From positions 1 through 51,452 of the forward strand of contig JAFIHF010000055.1 of NCBI GenBank assembly GCA_017848855.1: a stretch of DNA of 51,452 nucleotides. The letters are read 5' to 3'. The notes beneath the pieces are model-generated. The model did no database searches, was not told the origin of the DNA, and worked only from the letters and a program-made list of their open reading frames with translations. The DNA is from Rhodanobacter denitrificans. Its GTDB lineage: Bacteria; Pseudomonadota; Gammaproteobacteria; Xanthomonadales; Rhodanobacteraceae. Below, piece after piece: positions 34,454-42,671 of the stretch. Made by a program: the position numbers and the translations under genes. Positions within the stretch are counted from its first letter, which is position 1. The number at the start of each line of letters is the position of its first letter.

Positions 34454-36006
34454 GGCGAAGGTCCGAAGAAGCTGCTGTCGATGGTCAGGGCGACCGGCAT
34501 GTCGACGCCCTGCACCTTGAAATGCACCACGTGGCGCCCGGTGGTTTCCGACGAGGCGGCCACGGTCAGCGGCACCGACAGCACCTGGCCGCTCTGCGCC
34601 TCCACCACGCGCGTGCCGCCGCGCAGCTCCAGATCCTGCAGGTCGCTGCCGCCAGCCACCTCGATGCGGTAGCGGTGGGTGTCGCGGGTCTTGTTGACCA
34701 GCTTGAGCGTGTAGCTGTTCTCGATGTTGCCGTCGCCGGCCTGGGCGTACATCGCGTTGCGGTCGCGCATCGCCTCGGCCAGCAGCGGGCTGCGATGGGT
34801 CACGCCCCAGCTCCAGGCACCGGCCAGCGCGAGCAGCAGCGCGCCGTAGACCAGGATGCGCGGGCGCAGCACTTTCGTCGGCGTGCCGTCGATGGTGTTC
34901 TGCGTGGAGTAGCGGATCAACCCGCGCGGGTAGCCGAGCTTGTCCATCACTTCGTCGCAGGCGTCGATGCAGGCGCCGCAGGCGATGCACTCGTACTGCA
35001 GGCCGTTGCGGATGTCGATGCCGGTCGGGCAGACCTGCACGCAGATGGTGCAGTCGATGCAGTCGCCCAGTTCCGCGACCGCGAACTTCGGCAGCGGTTC
35101 GGCCTGCATGCCCGGGCCGGCCAGGGTAATCGTGCCGCCGGCCTGCGCGCGGTGGTCGGCCGCCGAGGGATGGCGGCTGGCGCGGAACACGTAGTCGTAG
35201 GCCAGCACCTTGTCGAGCAGGCCGCGCCCGCGTTCGAGCACGCTGCCCAGGCCGCGCTTGCGCGCGCCGCGCGGCTCGCCGCGCATCGGGTCGTAGGCGA
35301 TGATCAGCGTGTTGCGGTCGAACATCGCGCTCTGGAAGCGCGCGTACGGGCACATGTACTTGCACACCTGCTGGCGCAGGAAGCCGGCGTTGCCCCAGGT
35401 GGCGAAGCCGTAGAAGACGATCCAGAACGCTTCCCAGCCGCCCAGCTGGAACGGCACGCGCCGCGCCAGGTCGACGATCGGGCTGAAGTAGCCGACGAAG
35501 GTGAAGCCGGTCCACAGCGACACCAGCGCCCACGCGAGGTAGCTCGCGCCCTTGCGCAGGATCTTCGCGCGGTTCCACGGCGCGGCGTCGAGCTTGATCC
35601 GCTGGTTGCGGTCGCCCTCGATCCAGCGCTCGATCCACAGCGAGACTTCGGTCCACACCGTCTGCGGGCAGGCGTAGCCGCACCACAGGCGGCCGGCGAG
35701 CGCGGTGAAGAAGAACAGCGCCAGCGCCGCGATCATCAGCAGCATCGCCAGGAACAGGAAATCCTGCGGCAGGAACAGCAGGCCGAAAATGTGGAACTGG
35801 CGCGCCGGCAGGTCGAACAGCACCGCCTGGCCGCCGTCCCAGCGCAGCCACGGGAACACGTAGTACATGCCCAGCAGCCACGCCACCGCCGCCACGCGCA
35901 GGCGGTTGTAGCGCCCGCTCGCTTCGCGCGGATAGACCTTGCGCTCGCTCACGTAGAACGAATCGCCGCCCTCCTCCACGAGGTTGAGGGGAATCCGCTT
36001 GCTCAT
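34450..36006 (-). CDS. ccoG: Cytochrome c oxidase accessory protein CcoG
   Basis: A 518-residue iron-sulfur membrane protein. It starts MSKRIPLNLVEE, carries several membrane helices, the motifs GRLWCGYACPQTVW and VCKYMCPYARFQ, and two 4Fe-4S binding clusters in DCIDCTICVQVCPTGIDI and CIACGACIDACDEVMDKLG. The periplasmic C-terminus has an Ig-like fold. Homologues reduce copper for the oxidase. It overlaps the small gene upstream by 4 nt and ccoH downstream by 4 nt, so the cluster is tightly coupled. Confidence 0.93.
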   Translation of the reverse strand: MSKRIPLNLVEEGGDSFYVSERKVYPREASGRYNRLRVAAVAWLLGMYYVFPWLRWDGGQAVLFDLPARQFHIFGLLFLPQDFLFLAMLLMIAALALFFFTALAGRLWCGYACPQTVWTEVSLWIERWIEGDRNQRIKLDAAPWNRAKILRKGASYLAWALVSLWTGFTFVGYFSPIVDLARRVPFQLGGWEAFWIVFYGFATWGNAGFLRQQVCKYMCPYARFQSAMFDRNTLIIAYDPMRGEPRGARKRGLGSVLERGRGLLDKVLAYDYVFRASRHPSAADHRAQAGGTITLAGPGMQAEPLPKFAVAELGDCIDCTICVQVCPTGIDIRNGLQYECIACGACIDACDEVMDKLGYPRGLIRYSTQNTIDGTPTKVLRPRILVYGALLLALAGAWSWGVTHRSPLLAEAMRDRNAMYAQAGDGNIENSYTLKLVNKTRDTHRYRIEVAGGSDLQDLELRGGTRVVEAQSGQVLSVPLTVAASSETTGRHVVHFKVQGVDMPVALTIDSSFFGPSP

Positions 36007-36311
36007 GGACGATGCTCCGCGGCCCCGGGCCGCTGCGGCGAGGACTTGTACGGGCGCAGCAGCAGCCAGGTGAACAGGCTGGACGAGGCCGTGCCGAGCC
36101 AGGCCAGCAGGAAGCCCAGCGTGTAGCCCTGCCCGCGCCCCAGCTTCAGCGCCGGGAAGGTGATGTCGCGCAGCGCCTCCGGATCGACGTAGGCGAAGAA
36201 CGCCATCGTCATCACGCCGGCCGCGAAGAAACTCGGCCAGAGGATGGCGCCGGCGCGCCGGATCGTCCGGCGCGCCGGGGCGGAAGGTTGCCCGTCCGCC
36301 AGCCGGTTCAT
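36003..36311 (-). CDS. Small two-helix membrane protein in the cco operon, unknown function
   Basis: A 102-residue protein with two hydrophobic segments (about 22-42 and 65-88, the latter GYTLGFLLAWLGTASSSLFT) linked by FAYVDPEALRDITFPALKLG. I do not recognise a named family. It overlaps ccoP by 4 nt upstream and ccoG by 4 nt downstream, so it is made with the oxidase. A role in assembly or as an accessory subunit is inferred from position only. Confidence 0.75.
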   Translation of the reverse strand: MNRLADGQPSAPARRTIRRAGAILWPSFFAAGVMTMAFFAYVDPEALRDITFPALKLGRGQGYTLGFLLAWLGTASSSLFTWLLLRPYKSSPQRPGAAEHRP

Positions 36312-37240
36312 GGCACCGCTTCCTTGGCGGGTGCCGCGTCATGCTTGGACAAGGTCCAGACGTAGGCGCCCACCAGCCGCGCACGGGTTTCGCCGAGCAC
36401 CGGCTCCCACGCCGGCATCACACCGTTGCGGCCGTCCGCGATGGTCTGGTGCAAGGCCGCCTTGCTGCCGCCGTAGAGCCAGCGGGCAGTGGTGAGGTCG
36501 CGCGCGCCCAGCATGGTGTTGCCCTTACCCTCCGGGCCGTGGCAGGCGACGCACAAGGTGTCGAACAGCGCCTTGCCGCGTTGCGCCGCCGCGTCTTCCG
36601 GCTGGCCCGGCCTGGACAGCGCCTGCACGTGGGCGACCACGTCGTCCACCGCGAGCGCGCCGCCTTGCGCGGTGAGCGTGGGACCCCACGCGGGCATCAC
36701 CGCATTGCGGCCCTTGAGGATGGTCTCCAGGATGTTGTCCGGCGAGCCGCCCCAGTACCAGACCTCGTCGGTGAGGTTCGGGAAGCCCTTGGCGCCCATG
36801 CCGGTGGAGCCGTGGCAGGCCGCGCAGTGCTCGCCGAACAGCGTGCGCCCGATCGCCACCGCGCCCGGCTCCTTCGCCAGCGCGTCGATCGGCTTGCCGG
36901 CGTACGGCTTCAGCGCCTCGGCGAGGCGGGCGTCCTCGGCCGCCTTGTCCTGCGCCCACTCGGAACGCGAGCTCCAGTGGCCGTAGCCGGGCAGGCGCCC
37001 CACGCCGTACCACAGCAGGTAGCCGATGCTGAAGACGATGGTGATGTAGAACAGGTTGATCCACCAGCGCGGCAGCGGCTTGTTGTACTCCGTGATGTCG
37101 CCGTCCCACACGTGGCTGGTGTCTTCCGGCGCCGGATCGCCCGGGCGCCGCTTCACGTTCGCCAGCAGCAGCCACAGGCAGCCGGCGATGTTCAGCACCA
37201 CCAGCACGACCACGTACCAGGTCCATCCCGAGGTCATCAT
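36308..37240 (-). CDS. ccoP: cbb3 oxidase subunit III, dihaem cytochrome c CcoP
   Basis: A 310-residue membrane-anchored dihaem cytochrome c. Membrane helices lie at about 7-27 and 60-80. The PLPRWWINLFYITI stretch between them is diagnostic of CcoP. Haem motifs are CAACH (139-143) and CVACH (230-234), each with a downstream Met ligand in NAVMPAWG and NGVMPAWE. It passes electrons from soluble cytochromes to CcoO/CcoN. ATG 37240 overlaps the ccoQ stop by 4 nt. Confidence 0.95.
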   Translation of the reverse strand: MMTSGWTWYVVVLVVLNIAGCLWLLLANVKRRPGDPAPEDTSHVWDGDITEYNKPLPRWWINLFYITIVFSIGYLLWYGVGRLPGYGHWSSRSEWAQDKAAEDARLAEALKPYAGKPIDALAKEPGAVAIGRTLFGEHCAACHGSTGMGAKGFPNLTDEVWYWGGSPDNILETILKGRNAVMPAWGPTLTAQGGALAVDDVVAHVQALSRPGQPEDAAAQRGKALFDTLCVACHGPEGKGNTMLGARDLTTARWLYGGSKAALHQTIADGRNGVMPAWEPVLGETRARLVGAYVWTLSKHDAAPAKEAVP

Positions 37241-37380
37241 GGGTTCTTCTCCCCTTCATCGTCTTCGAGCGGCATGCGTGCCGCCGCGTCGAGGGCCGGC
37301 TTGTGGCGCGGCAGCCAGAGCCAGATCCAGCCGGCGACGAACAGCACCAGCAAAACGGCGGTAATCAGTCCGGCCACCAT
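37237..37380 (-). CDS. ccoQ: cbb3 oxidase subunit CcoQ
   Basis: A 47-residue protein found by direct translation. It begins MVAGLITAVLLVLFVAGWIW, a single membrane helix, followed by LWLPRHKPALDAAARMPLED and a charged end. This is the usual form of CcoQ, which stabilises the oxidase. It starts 1 nt downstream of the ccoO stop codon and overlaps ccoP by 4 nt. Confidence 0.9.
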   Translation of the reverse strand: MVAGLITAVLLVLFVAGWIWLWLPRHKPALDAAARMPLEDDEGEKNP

Positions 37381-37381
37381 C

Positions 37382-38032
37382 TCAGTCGCCTCCCGCGGGT
37401 GCGTTGTCGTCGGCCGGGGTGAGGTGGGTGCCCAGGTGCTGCAGGTAGGCCACCACCGCGTCCTGCTCGGTCTTGCCCTTGAGCTCCGCCGGCGCCGCGG
37501 CGATCTCCGCGTCGGTATACGGCACGCCGATGCGCTGCAGCGCCTTCATGTGGCGCGCGACCTGCTCGCCGTCGAGCGCGTTCTTCGCGAACCACGGGTA
37601 GGCCGGCATGTTCGACTCGGGCACCACGTCGCGCGGGTTGTTCAGGTGCGCGCGGTGCCAGTCGTCGGAATAGCCGCGCAGGCCGACGCGCGCCAGGTCC
37701 GGGCCGGTGCGCTTGCTGCCCCACTGGAACGGATGGTCGTAGACCGATTCGCCGGCCAGCGAGTAGTGACCGTAGCGCTCGGTCTCGAAGCGCAGCGTGC
37801 GCACCATCTGCGAGTGGCAGTTGTAGCAGCCCTCGCGCAGGTACACGTCGCGCCCGGCCAGCTGCAGCGCGGGGTACGGCTTGATCCCGGGCAGCGGCTT
37901 GATCGTCTCCGCCTGGAACATCAACGGGACGATCTCGGCCAGGCCGCCGAAGGACACGGCGACCGCGATCAGGATCGCCATCAGGCCGATGTTCTTCTCG
38001 ATCTTGTCGTGCAGGTGTGTCGTCTGGGTCAT
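37382..38032 (-). CDS. ccoO: cbb3 oxidase subunit II, monohaem cytochrome c CcoO
   Basis: A 216-residue membrane-anchored cytochrome c. The N-terminal helix contains [16 protein letters not shown]. The haem-binding motif is CYNCH (69-73) in [20 protein letters not shown]. Later [20 protein letters not shown] and GPDLARVG are conserved. It receives electrons from CcoP. ATG 38032 is preceded by GGAG; the frame extends further upstream, but the conserved N-terminus begins at MTQTTHLHD. ccoN overlaps slightly short of it (10 nt gap). Confidence 0.95.
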   Translation of the reverse strand: MTQTTHLHDKIEKNIGLMAILIAVAVSFGGLAEIVPLMFQAETIKPLPGIKPYPALQLAGRDVYLREGCYNCHSQMVRTLRFETERYGHYSLAGESVYDHPFQWGSKRTGPDLARVGLRGYSDDWHRAHLNNPRDVVPESNMPAYPWFAKNALDGEQVARHMKALQRIGVPYTDAEIAAAPAELKGKTEQDAVVAYLQHLGTHLTPADDNAPAGGD

Positions 38033-38042
38033 GTCCGTCTCC

Positions 38043-39476
38043 TCAGGCCCGCGCATCGGCCGCATCCGGCGGCAGCACCGCCTGCGCGGCGATGCCGCCC
38101 CTGGCCAGCTGGTAGGTCTTGAACACGTTCCAGGCCATCACCAGCATGCCGCCGAGCACGATCAGCCCGCCGCCGACGCGGAACAGGTAGTACGGCTTGG
38201 TGGCGTTGAGCGCCTCGACGAACGTGTACACCAGGGTGCCGTTGTCGGGGTCGGTGGCGCGCCACATCAGGCCCTGCATCACGCCGGCGATCCACATCGC
38301 GGCGATGTACAGCACCACGCCGATGGTGTGCATCCAGAAGTGCGTGTCGATCAGCTTGACCGAGTACATCTGCGGCTGGCCGAGCAGCCGCGGCAGCATC
38401 GCGTAGATCGAGCCGATCGAGATCATCGCCACCCAGCCCAGCGCGCCGGAATGCACGTGGCCGATGGTCCAGTCGGTGTAGTGGCTGAGCGAGTTGACCG
38501 TCTTGATCGACATCATCGGCCCCTCGAACGTGCTCATCATGTAGAACGAGAGCGAGACGATGAGGAACTTCAGGATCGGGTCGGTGCGCAGCTTGTACCA
38601 GACGCCCGACAGGGTGAGGATGCCATTGATCGCGCCGCCCCACGAGGGCGCCAGCAGGATCAGCGAGAACACCATGCCCAGCGACTGCGCCCAGTCCGGC
38701 AGCGCGGTGTACTGCAGGTGGTGCGGGCCGGCCCACATGTACACCGCGATCAGCGCCCAGAAGTGCACGATCGACAGCCGGTACGAGTAGATCGGCCGGC
38801 CGGCCTGCTTGGGCACGAAGTAGTACATCATGCCGAGGAAGGCGGTGGTCAGGAAGAAACCGACCGCGTTGTGCCCGTACCACCACTGCACCATCGCGTC
38901 GACCGAGCCGGAGTAGATCGAGTACGAGGTGAACCAGCCGGTCGGGATCGACAGGTTGTTGACGATGTGCAGCAGCGCGATGGTGATGATGTACGCGCCG
39001 TAGAACCAGTTGGCCACGTAGATGTGCTTGACCGTGCGCTTGGCGATGGTGCCGAAGAACAGCACCGCGTAGGCCACCCAGACGATCGCGATGGCGATGT
39101 CGATCGGCCACTCCAGCTCCGCGTATTCCTTGGCCTGGGTGTAGCCCAGCGGCAGGGTGATCGCCGCCGCCACGATGATCAGCTGCCAGCCCCAGAACAC
39201 GAACGCGGCCAGCTTGTCCGAGAGCAGCCGCACGTGGCAGGTGCGCTGCACCGTGTACAGGCTGGTGGCGAACAGCGCGCTGCCGCCGAACGCGAAGATC
39301 ACCGCATTCGTGTGCAGCGGCCGCAGCCGGCCGTAGGTCAGCCACGGGATGTCGAAATTCAGCGCCGGCCAGTACAGCTGGGAGGCGATCAGCACCCCCA
39401 CCAGCATGCCGACGATGCCCCATACCACGGCCATCACGGCGAACTGCCGCACGACCTTGTCGTTGTAGTTGTTCAC
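38043..39476 (-). CDS. ccoN: cbb3-type cytochrome oxidase catalytic subunit CcoN
   Basis: A 477-residue, 12-helix haem-copper oxidase subunit that reduces O2 at low tension and pumps protons. Haem and copper ligands are seen in [14 protein letters not shown] (His55), [27 protein letters not shown] and [14 protein letters not shown]. The start is GTG 39476, fixed by the strong Shine-Dalgarno GGGAGGAG 5 nt upstream and by the usual N-terminus [11 protein letters not shown]. It is the first gene of the cco operon. An FNR-type box and a leader hairpin precede it. Confidence 0.95.
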   Translation of the reverse strand: MNNYNDKVVRQFAVMAVVWGIVGMLVGVLIASQLYWPALNFDIPWLTYGRLRPLHTNAVIFAFGGSALFATSLYTVQRTCHVRLLSDKLAAFVFWGWQLIIVAAAITLPLGYTQAKEYAELEWPIDIAIAIVWVAYAVLFFGTIAKRTVKHIYVANWFYGAYIITIALLHIVNNLSIPTGWFTSYSIYSGSVDAMVQWWYGHNAVGFFLTTAFLGMMYYFVPKQAGRPIYSYRLSIVHFWALIAVYMWAGPHHLQYTALPDWAQSLGMVFSLILLAPSWGGAINGILTLSGVWYKLRTDPILKFLIVSLSFYMMSTFEGPMMSIKTVNSLSHYTDWTIGHVHSGALGWVAMISIGSIYAMLPRLLGQPQMYSVKLIDTHFWMHTIGVVLYIAAMWIAGVMQGLMWRATDPDNGTLVYTFVEALNATKPYYLFRVGGGLIVLGGMLVMAWNVFKTYQLARGGIAAQAVLPPDAADARA

Positions 39477-39483
39477 CGGTCTC

Positions 39484-39508
39484 CTCCCAAGCACAAGGTG
39501 CTTGGGAG
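39484..39508 (-). promoter_or_regulatory. ccoN leader hairpin overlapping the Shine-Dalgarno
   Basis: Perfect 10-bp arms (39484-39493 and 39499-39508) are separated by five bases. On the ccoN mRNA the 3' arm ends in TTGGGAG, which is the first part of the GGGAGGAG ribosome-binding site. Folding would therefore hide half of the Shine-Dalgarno. Function is inference. Confidence 0.5.
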
Positions 39509-39536
39509 ATGCTCGGCGATGCGGTCTCACACCTAT

Positions 39537-39550
39537 TTGACGATGGTCAA
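39537..39550 (-). promoter_or_regulatory. FNR/Anr-type box upstream of ccoN
   Basis: TTGAC-GATG-GTCAA is a perfect dyad that differs from the FNR consensus TTGAT-N4-ATCAA by one symmetrical base on each side. It lies about 61 nt upstream of the ccoN start, in the ccoN-metF intergenic region. Oxygen-dependent control of cco operons by FNR-family proteins is well established. Confidence 0.65.
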
Positions 39551-39640
39551 ATACTTGCGATTCGCAGGCAGGGCGGTTTGTCGCAACGACCTGTACGCAG
39601 TCATGCGCGCTCAACGCATCTTTTCATCGCGAATAAAAGA

Positions 39641-39646
39641 TATACT
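39641..39646 (+). promoter_or_regulatory. Possible -10 element TATACT of metF
   Basis: TATACT lies 30 nt before the metF ATG in an A/T-rich patch. No convincing -35 hexamer is seen at 17 nt. Confidence 0.4.
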
Positions 39647-39676
39647 TCCGCCCGAACCCCATTCCGGCCCGCCGCG

Positions 39677-40501
39677 ATGCCCCCGATCAGCCTCGAATTC
39701 TTCCCGCCCAAGACCGACGAACAGCGCGCCCAGCTGGACCAGGCCGCGCAGACGCTGAAGGCGTGGAACCCCGAGTACGCCTCGGTGACGTTCGGCGCGG
39801 GCGGCTCCACGCTCAGCTACACCGGCGACACCGTGGCGCACCTGCACGCGGTGCACGGCCTCGCGGTGGCGCCGCACCTGTCCTGCATGGGCGGCACCCG
39901 CGCCGAGATCCGCGCCCTGCTCGACGGCTACAAGGCCGCCGGCTACCGTCGCCTCGTGGCGCTGCGCGGCGACCTGCCCTCGGGCATGGCCAGCGCGGGC
40001 GACTTCCGCTACGCGGCCGAGCTGGTGCGCTTCATCCGCGAGCACTCCGGCGACCACTTCCACATCGAGGTGGCGGCGTACCCGGAAGTGCACCCGCAGG
40101 CCGACGATGCGCATGCCGACCTGCGCCACTTCAAGGCCAAGGTGGACGCCGGCGCGAACGGCGCGATCACCCAGTACTTCTTCAACCCGGACGCGTACTT
40201 CCGCTTCGTGGACGACGCCCGCAAGCTGGGCGTGCAGGTGCCGATCGTGCCGGGCATCATGCCGATCGCGAACTACACCCAGTTGAAGCGCTTCTCCGAC
40301 GCCTGCGGCGCGGAGATCCCACGCTGGATCGCCAAGCGCATGCAGGCGCACGGCGACGATGCCGCCTCCGTGCGCGCGCTGGGCGCCGAGGTGGTGGCGC
40401 AGCTGTGCCGCCGCCTGCTGGAAGGCGGCGCGCCGGCCCTGCACTTCTACACGCTGAACCGCGCCAAGGCCACCCGCGCCGTGCTCGAACAGCTGGGCTG
40501 A
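39677..40501 (+). CDS. metF: 5,10-methylenetetrahydrofolate reductase
   Basis: A 274-residue FAD enzyme that makes 5-methyltetrahydrofolate for methionine synthesis. It begins MPPISLEFFPPKTDEQRAQL, the diagnostic EFFPPK start with the catalytic Glu. Other conserved parts are SVTFGAGGST, HLSCMGGTRAEIRALL, ALRGDLPSG, VAAYPEVHPQA and ITQYFFNPDAYFRFV. No Shine-Dalgarno is obvious. It is divergent from ccoN. In many relatives metF follows ahcY in one operon; here the two are 10 kb apart. Confidence 0.95.
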   Translation: MPPISLEFFPPKTDEQRAQLDQAAQTLKAWNPEYASVTFGAGGSTLSYTGDTVAHLHAVHGLAVAPHLSCMGGTRAEIRALLDGYKAAGYRRLVALRGDLPSGMASAGDFRYAAELVRFIREHSGDHFHIEVAAYPEVHPQADDAHADLRHFKAKVDAGANGAITQYFFNPDAYFRFVDDARKLGVQVPIVPGIMPIANYTQLKRFSDACGAEIPRWIAKRMQAHGDDAASVRALGAEVVAQLCRRLLEGGAPALHFYTLNRAKATRAVLEQLG

Positions 40502-40568
40502 GCCGACCACGGCACGCACCGCACTCCACATGGCATGCGCTCCGATGGGGCGGTCCGGCGGCTTGAAC

Positions 40569-40602
40569 GGGATATACGATTCATATATTGTTCGTATATC
40601 CC
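40569..40602. promoter_or_regulatory. Long palindrome over the ParD-like/map promoter
   Basis: Perfect 11-bp arms (40569-40579 and 40592-40602) are separated by 12 bases. The spacer contains TATATT (40584-40589), a likely -10 element. The second arm ends 16 nt before the ParD-like start codon. This arrangement is that of an operator through which the encoded ribbon-helix-helix-like protein could repress its own operon. Confidence 0.6.
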
Positions 40603-40618
40603 AAGACCGGACACCCCC

Positions 40619-40831
40619 ATGGGCATCGTCAACATCGACGACGAGCTGCACGACCAGCTGCGGCGCGCCTGCACCGTAAGCGACCGCTCCATCAATGCGC
40701 AGGCCAATTTCTGGATCAAGGTCGGCATGCTTTGCGAGCTGAACCCGAGCCTCAGCTTCCAGGAAATCGTCGCCAAGGAACTGCGCACGGCCGGCGTGCA
40801 GCCGCGCCCGTTGCGGGCGCAGCGCGCGTGA
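40619..40831 (+). CDS. ParD-like antitoxin-type protein
   Basis: A 70-residue protein starting MGIVNIDDELHDQLRRACTV, with SINAQANFWIKVGMLCELNP in the middle and SFQEIVAKEL near the end. This matches the ParD-like family of small ribbon-helix-helix-type proteins. No ParE-like toxin is adjacent. Instead a methionine aminopeptidase gene follows with overlapping stop and start (GTGA). A palindromic operator lies upstream. The sequence supports a DNA-binding protein; an antitoxin function is not shown. Confidence 0.8.
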   Translation: MGIVNIDDELHDQLRRACTVSDRSINAQANFWIKVGMLCELNPSLSFQEIVAKELRTAGVQPRPLRAQRA

Positions 40832-41604
40832 TCAAGAGCGCGGCCGAAATCGCCTTGCTGGCGGAAGCCGGCTCGCTGCTGGCCGCCGTGTTCCACGCGC
40901 TCGGCCAGCTGGGGCTGGAGGGCCGGAGCACGCTGGAGATCAACGACTTCGTCGAGCGCATGATCGTCCACGAGCTGCAGGCGCGGCCGGCCAGCAAGGG
41001 GCAGTACGGCTTCCCCTACGTGCTGAACGCCTCGATCGACGACGTGGTCTGCCACGGCGTGCCGTCGGAAGACGACGTGTTGCGCCGCGGCCAGATCGTC
41101 AACCTCGACATCACGCTGGAGAAGCACGGCTACATCGCCGATTCCAGCACCACCTTCCTGGTGGGCGAGGTGGCGTACCCCGCGCGGCGGCTGGTGTCGG
41201 CGGCGTACAACGCCCTGTGGAAAGGCATCGCGGCGGTGCGCCCCGGCGCGCGCCTGGGCGACATCGGCCATGCGATCGCGCATTACGCCCGCGCCCACGG
41301 CTACAGCGTGGTGAAGGAATACTGCGGCCACGGGATCGGCCGCGAGATGCACGAGGAGCCGCAGATCCTGCACTACGGCCGCCCCGGCACCGGGCTCGAG
41401 CTTGAGGAGGGGATGGTTTTCACCATCGAGCCGATGCTCAACCAGGGCAAGGCCGCGATCCGCTCGGCGCCGGACCAGTGGCCGGTGTACACCCGCGACG
41501 GCAAGCTGTCGGCCCAGTTCGAGCACACCGTGGCGGTTACGCGCACCGGCGTCCGTGTGCTGACCCTGCGCCCCGGCGAGACGCCGCAGTGTGCGCTGGG
41601 CTGA
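40828..41604 (+). CDS. map: Methionine aminopeptidase type I, linked to ParD-like gene
   Basis: A 258-residue enzyme that removes N-terminal methionine from new proteins. All metal ligands expected for the family are present: D94 (NLDIT), D105 (IADSST), H168 (GHGIG), E201 (FTIEPML) and E232 (QFEHT), with H76 in CHGVP. The start is GTG 40828, overlapping the ParD-like stop; no better start is available. It is probably a second Map in addition to a housekeeping copy, because housekeeping map usually lies near rpsB. The C-terminus ends in a short non-conserved tail. Confidence 0.9.
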   Translation: MIKSAAEIALLAEAGSLLAAVFHALGQLGLEGRSTLEINDFVERMIVHELQARPASKGQYGFPYVLNASIDDVVCHGVPSEDDVLRRGQIVNLDITLEKHGYIADSSTTFLVGEVAYPARRLVSAAYNALWKGIAAVRPGARLGDIGHAIAHYARAHGYSVVKEYCGHGIGREMHEEPQILHYGRPGTGLELEEGMVFTIEPMLNQGKAAIRSAPDQWPVYTRDGKLSAQFEHTVAVTRTGVRVLTLRPGETPQCALG

Positions 41605-41737
41605 CCCGCAGCGGCCGGCGGCATCCGTCGCCCCTCCGGGTTTGCGCAGCGATGTTCGCTGCACGATGTGCGTGAACGCCGCACGGCGCGCCGGTCGTTC
41701 CATCGATGCCCGCACGGTTGGCGCAGCGCATCCTCGC

Positions 41738-41743
41738 TATGCT
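41738..41743 (+). promoter_or_regulatory. -10 element TATGCT, leaderless-type, for the DUF4124 gene
   Basis: TATGCT is followed by exactly six bases and ATG 41750, the same geometry as at dusB and uup. No Shine-Dalgarno sequence is present. Confidence 0.5.
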
Positions 41744-41749
41744 GGCGCG

Positions 41750-42313
41750 ATGCGCGTATTCGCCCTGCTCCTGCTGCTGCCGTTGTGCACCCTCGCCCTG
41801 CCCGCGCGGGCGCAGGACGCGATCCATCGCTGCGTGGACGCGCACGGCAACCCGCTGTTCACCGACCAGCCCTGCGCCTCCCAGCAGGCCACACCGGTGC
41901 AGGCGTCGCCGCCCGCCACGAACGCTGCCGCGCCCGGCCTGCCGGTGCCGCTGCAGCGCTGCGCCGGCACCGCGGCGGAGCTGCGCCAGCGCGTGATCGA
42001 CGCCTTCGCCGCGCGCGATCCGAACCAACTGGCCGGGCTGATGCTGTGGCGCGGCTACGGCCACGTGGCGGCGGTCGGCGACCTGCGCGCGCTGAACCGG
42101 CTGGTGCGGCAGCCGCTGCTGGAAATCCATGTCGGCGGCGAGCCGGCCGACGACCCGGCCGCCGCCGGCAGCGATGCGCCGCCGGCCACCGCGTCCGCCG
42201 CGCCGCCCGCCGACGAACTGCAGCTGCGCACCGGCGGCGAGGAGGGCGAACGCAGCGCGCGTTTCGCGATCGCCCGCCAGGCCGGCTGCCTGTGGCTGCG
42301 CTTCGGCGGTTAG
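41750..42313 (+). CDS. DUF4124 domain exported protein
   Basis: A 187-residue protein with a signal peptide (MRVFALLLLLPLCTLALPAR, cleavage after ARA) and a short DUF4124-type motif IHRCVDAHGNPLFTDQPC with two Cys. The rest is Ala/Pro-rich with RCAGTAAELRQRVIDAFAARD and a C-terminal beta-like end GCLWLRFGG. Function is unknown; DUF4124 proteins are periplasmic or outer-membrane associated. The stop codon TAG at 42311-42313 takes its last two bases from the left end of the 288-bp inverted-repeat element, so the C-terminus may have been set by its insertion. Confidence 0.75.
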   Translation: MRVFALLLLLPLCTLALPARAQDAIHRCVDAHGNPLFTDQPCASQQATPVQASPPATNAAAPGLPVPLQRCAGTAAELRQRVIDAFAARDPNQLAGLMLWRGYGHVAAVGDLRALNRLVRQPLLEIHVGGEPADDPAAAGSDAPPATASAAPPADELQLRTGGEEGERSARFAIARQAGCLWLRFGG

Positions 42314-42599
42314 GGATGCTCTGATCTATTCCACGCGCCCGGCATGGCCTCCAGAAGGCTCGCAGGCTGTGTTGCGCGGCGCAGGACAGACTGGCCGTCT
42401 GTTCAAGCCGCGCGGCGCAGTCTGCGGGCCTTCTGGAGGTCACCCCGCCATTGGATTCAATACGTTGGGGCCGCGCTGTATGCGCGCAGCACTCCGCCCC
42501 AGCGTCTCGACAGACGGCCAGTCTGCCTTCGCCGCTGCGACGAAGCGCTGCGCGCATACAGGGCGGTGACGGGTGCGTGGAATAGATCAGAGCATCCCT
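42312..42599. mobile_element. MITE-like element with 25-bp perfect terminal inverted repeats
   Basis: The outer arms 42312-42336 and 42575-42599 are perfect reverse complements of 25 bases. Inside are further perfect inverted repeats: 42348-42359 with 42428-42439 (12 bp), 42388-42402 with 42510-42524 (15 bp) and 42477-42490 with 42547-42560 (14 bp). No gene is encoded. The structure resembles a non-autonomous element with cruciform potential. No target duplication was recognised, and other copies would be needed to prove mobility. Confidence 0.65.
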
Positions 42600-42671
42600 G
42601 CCTTGCTGCGCTGCAAACCTTGAGGTCCGGAGCGCCGGTTTATCATGAGCGGTCCCCAACGGAGATTCGCC

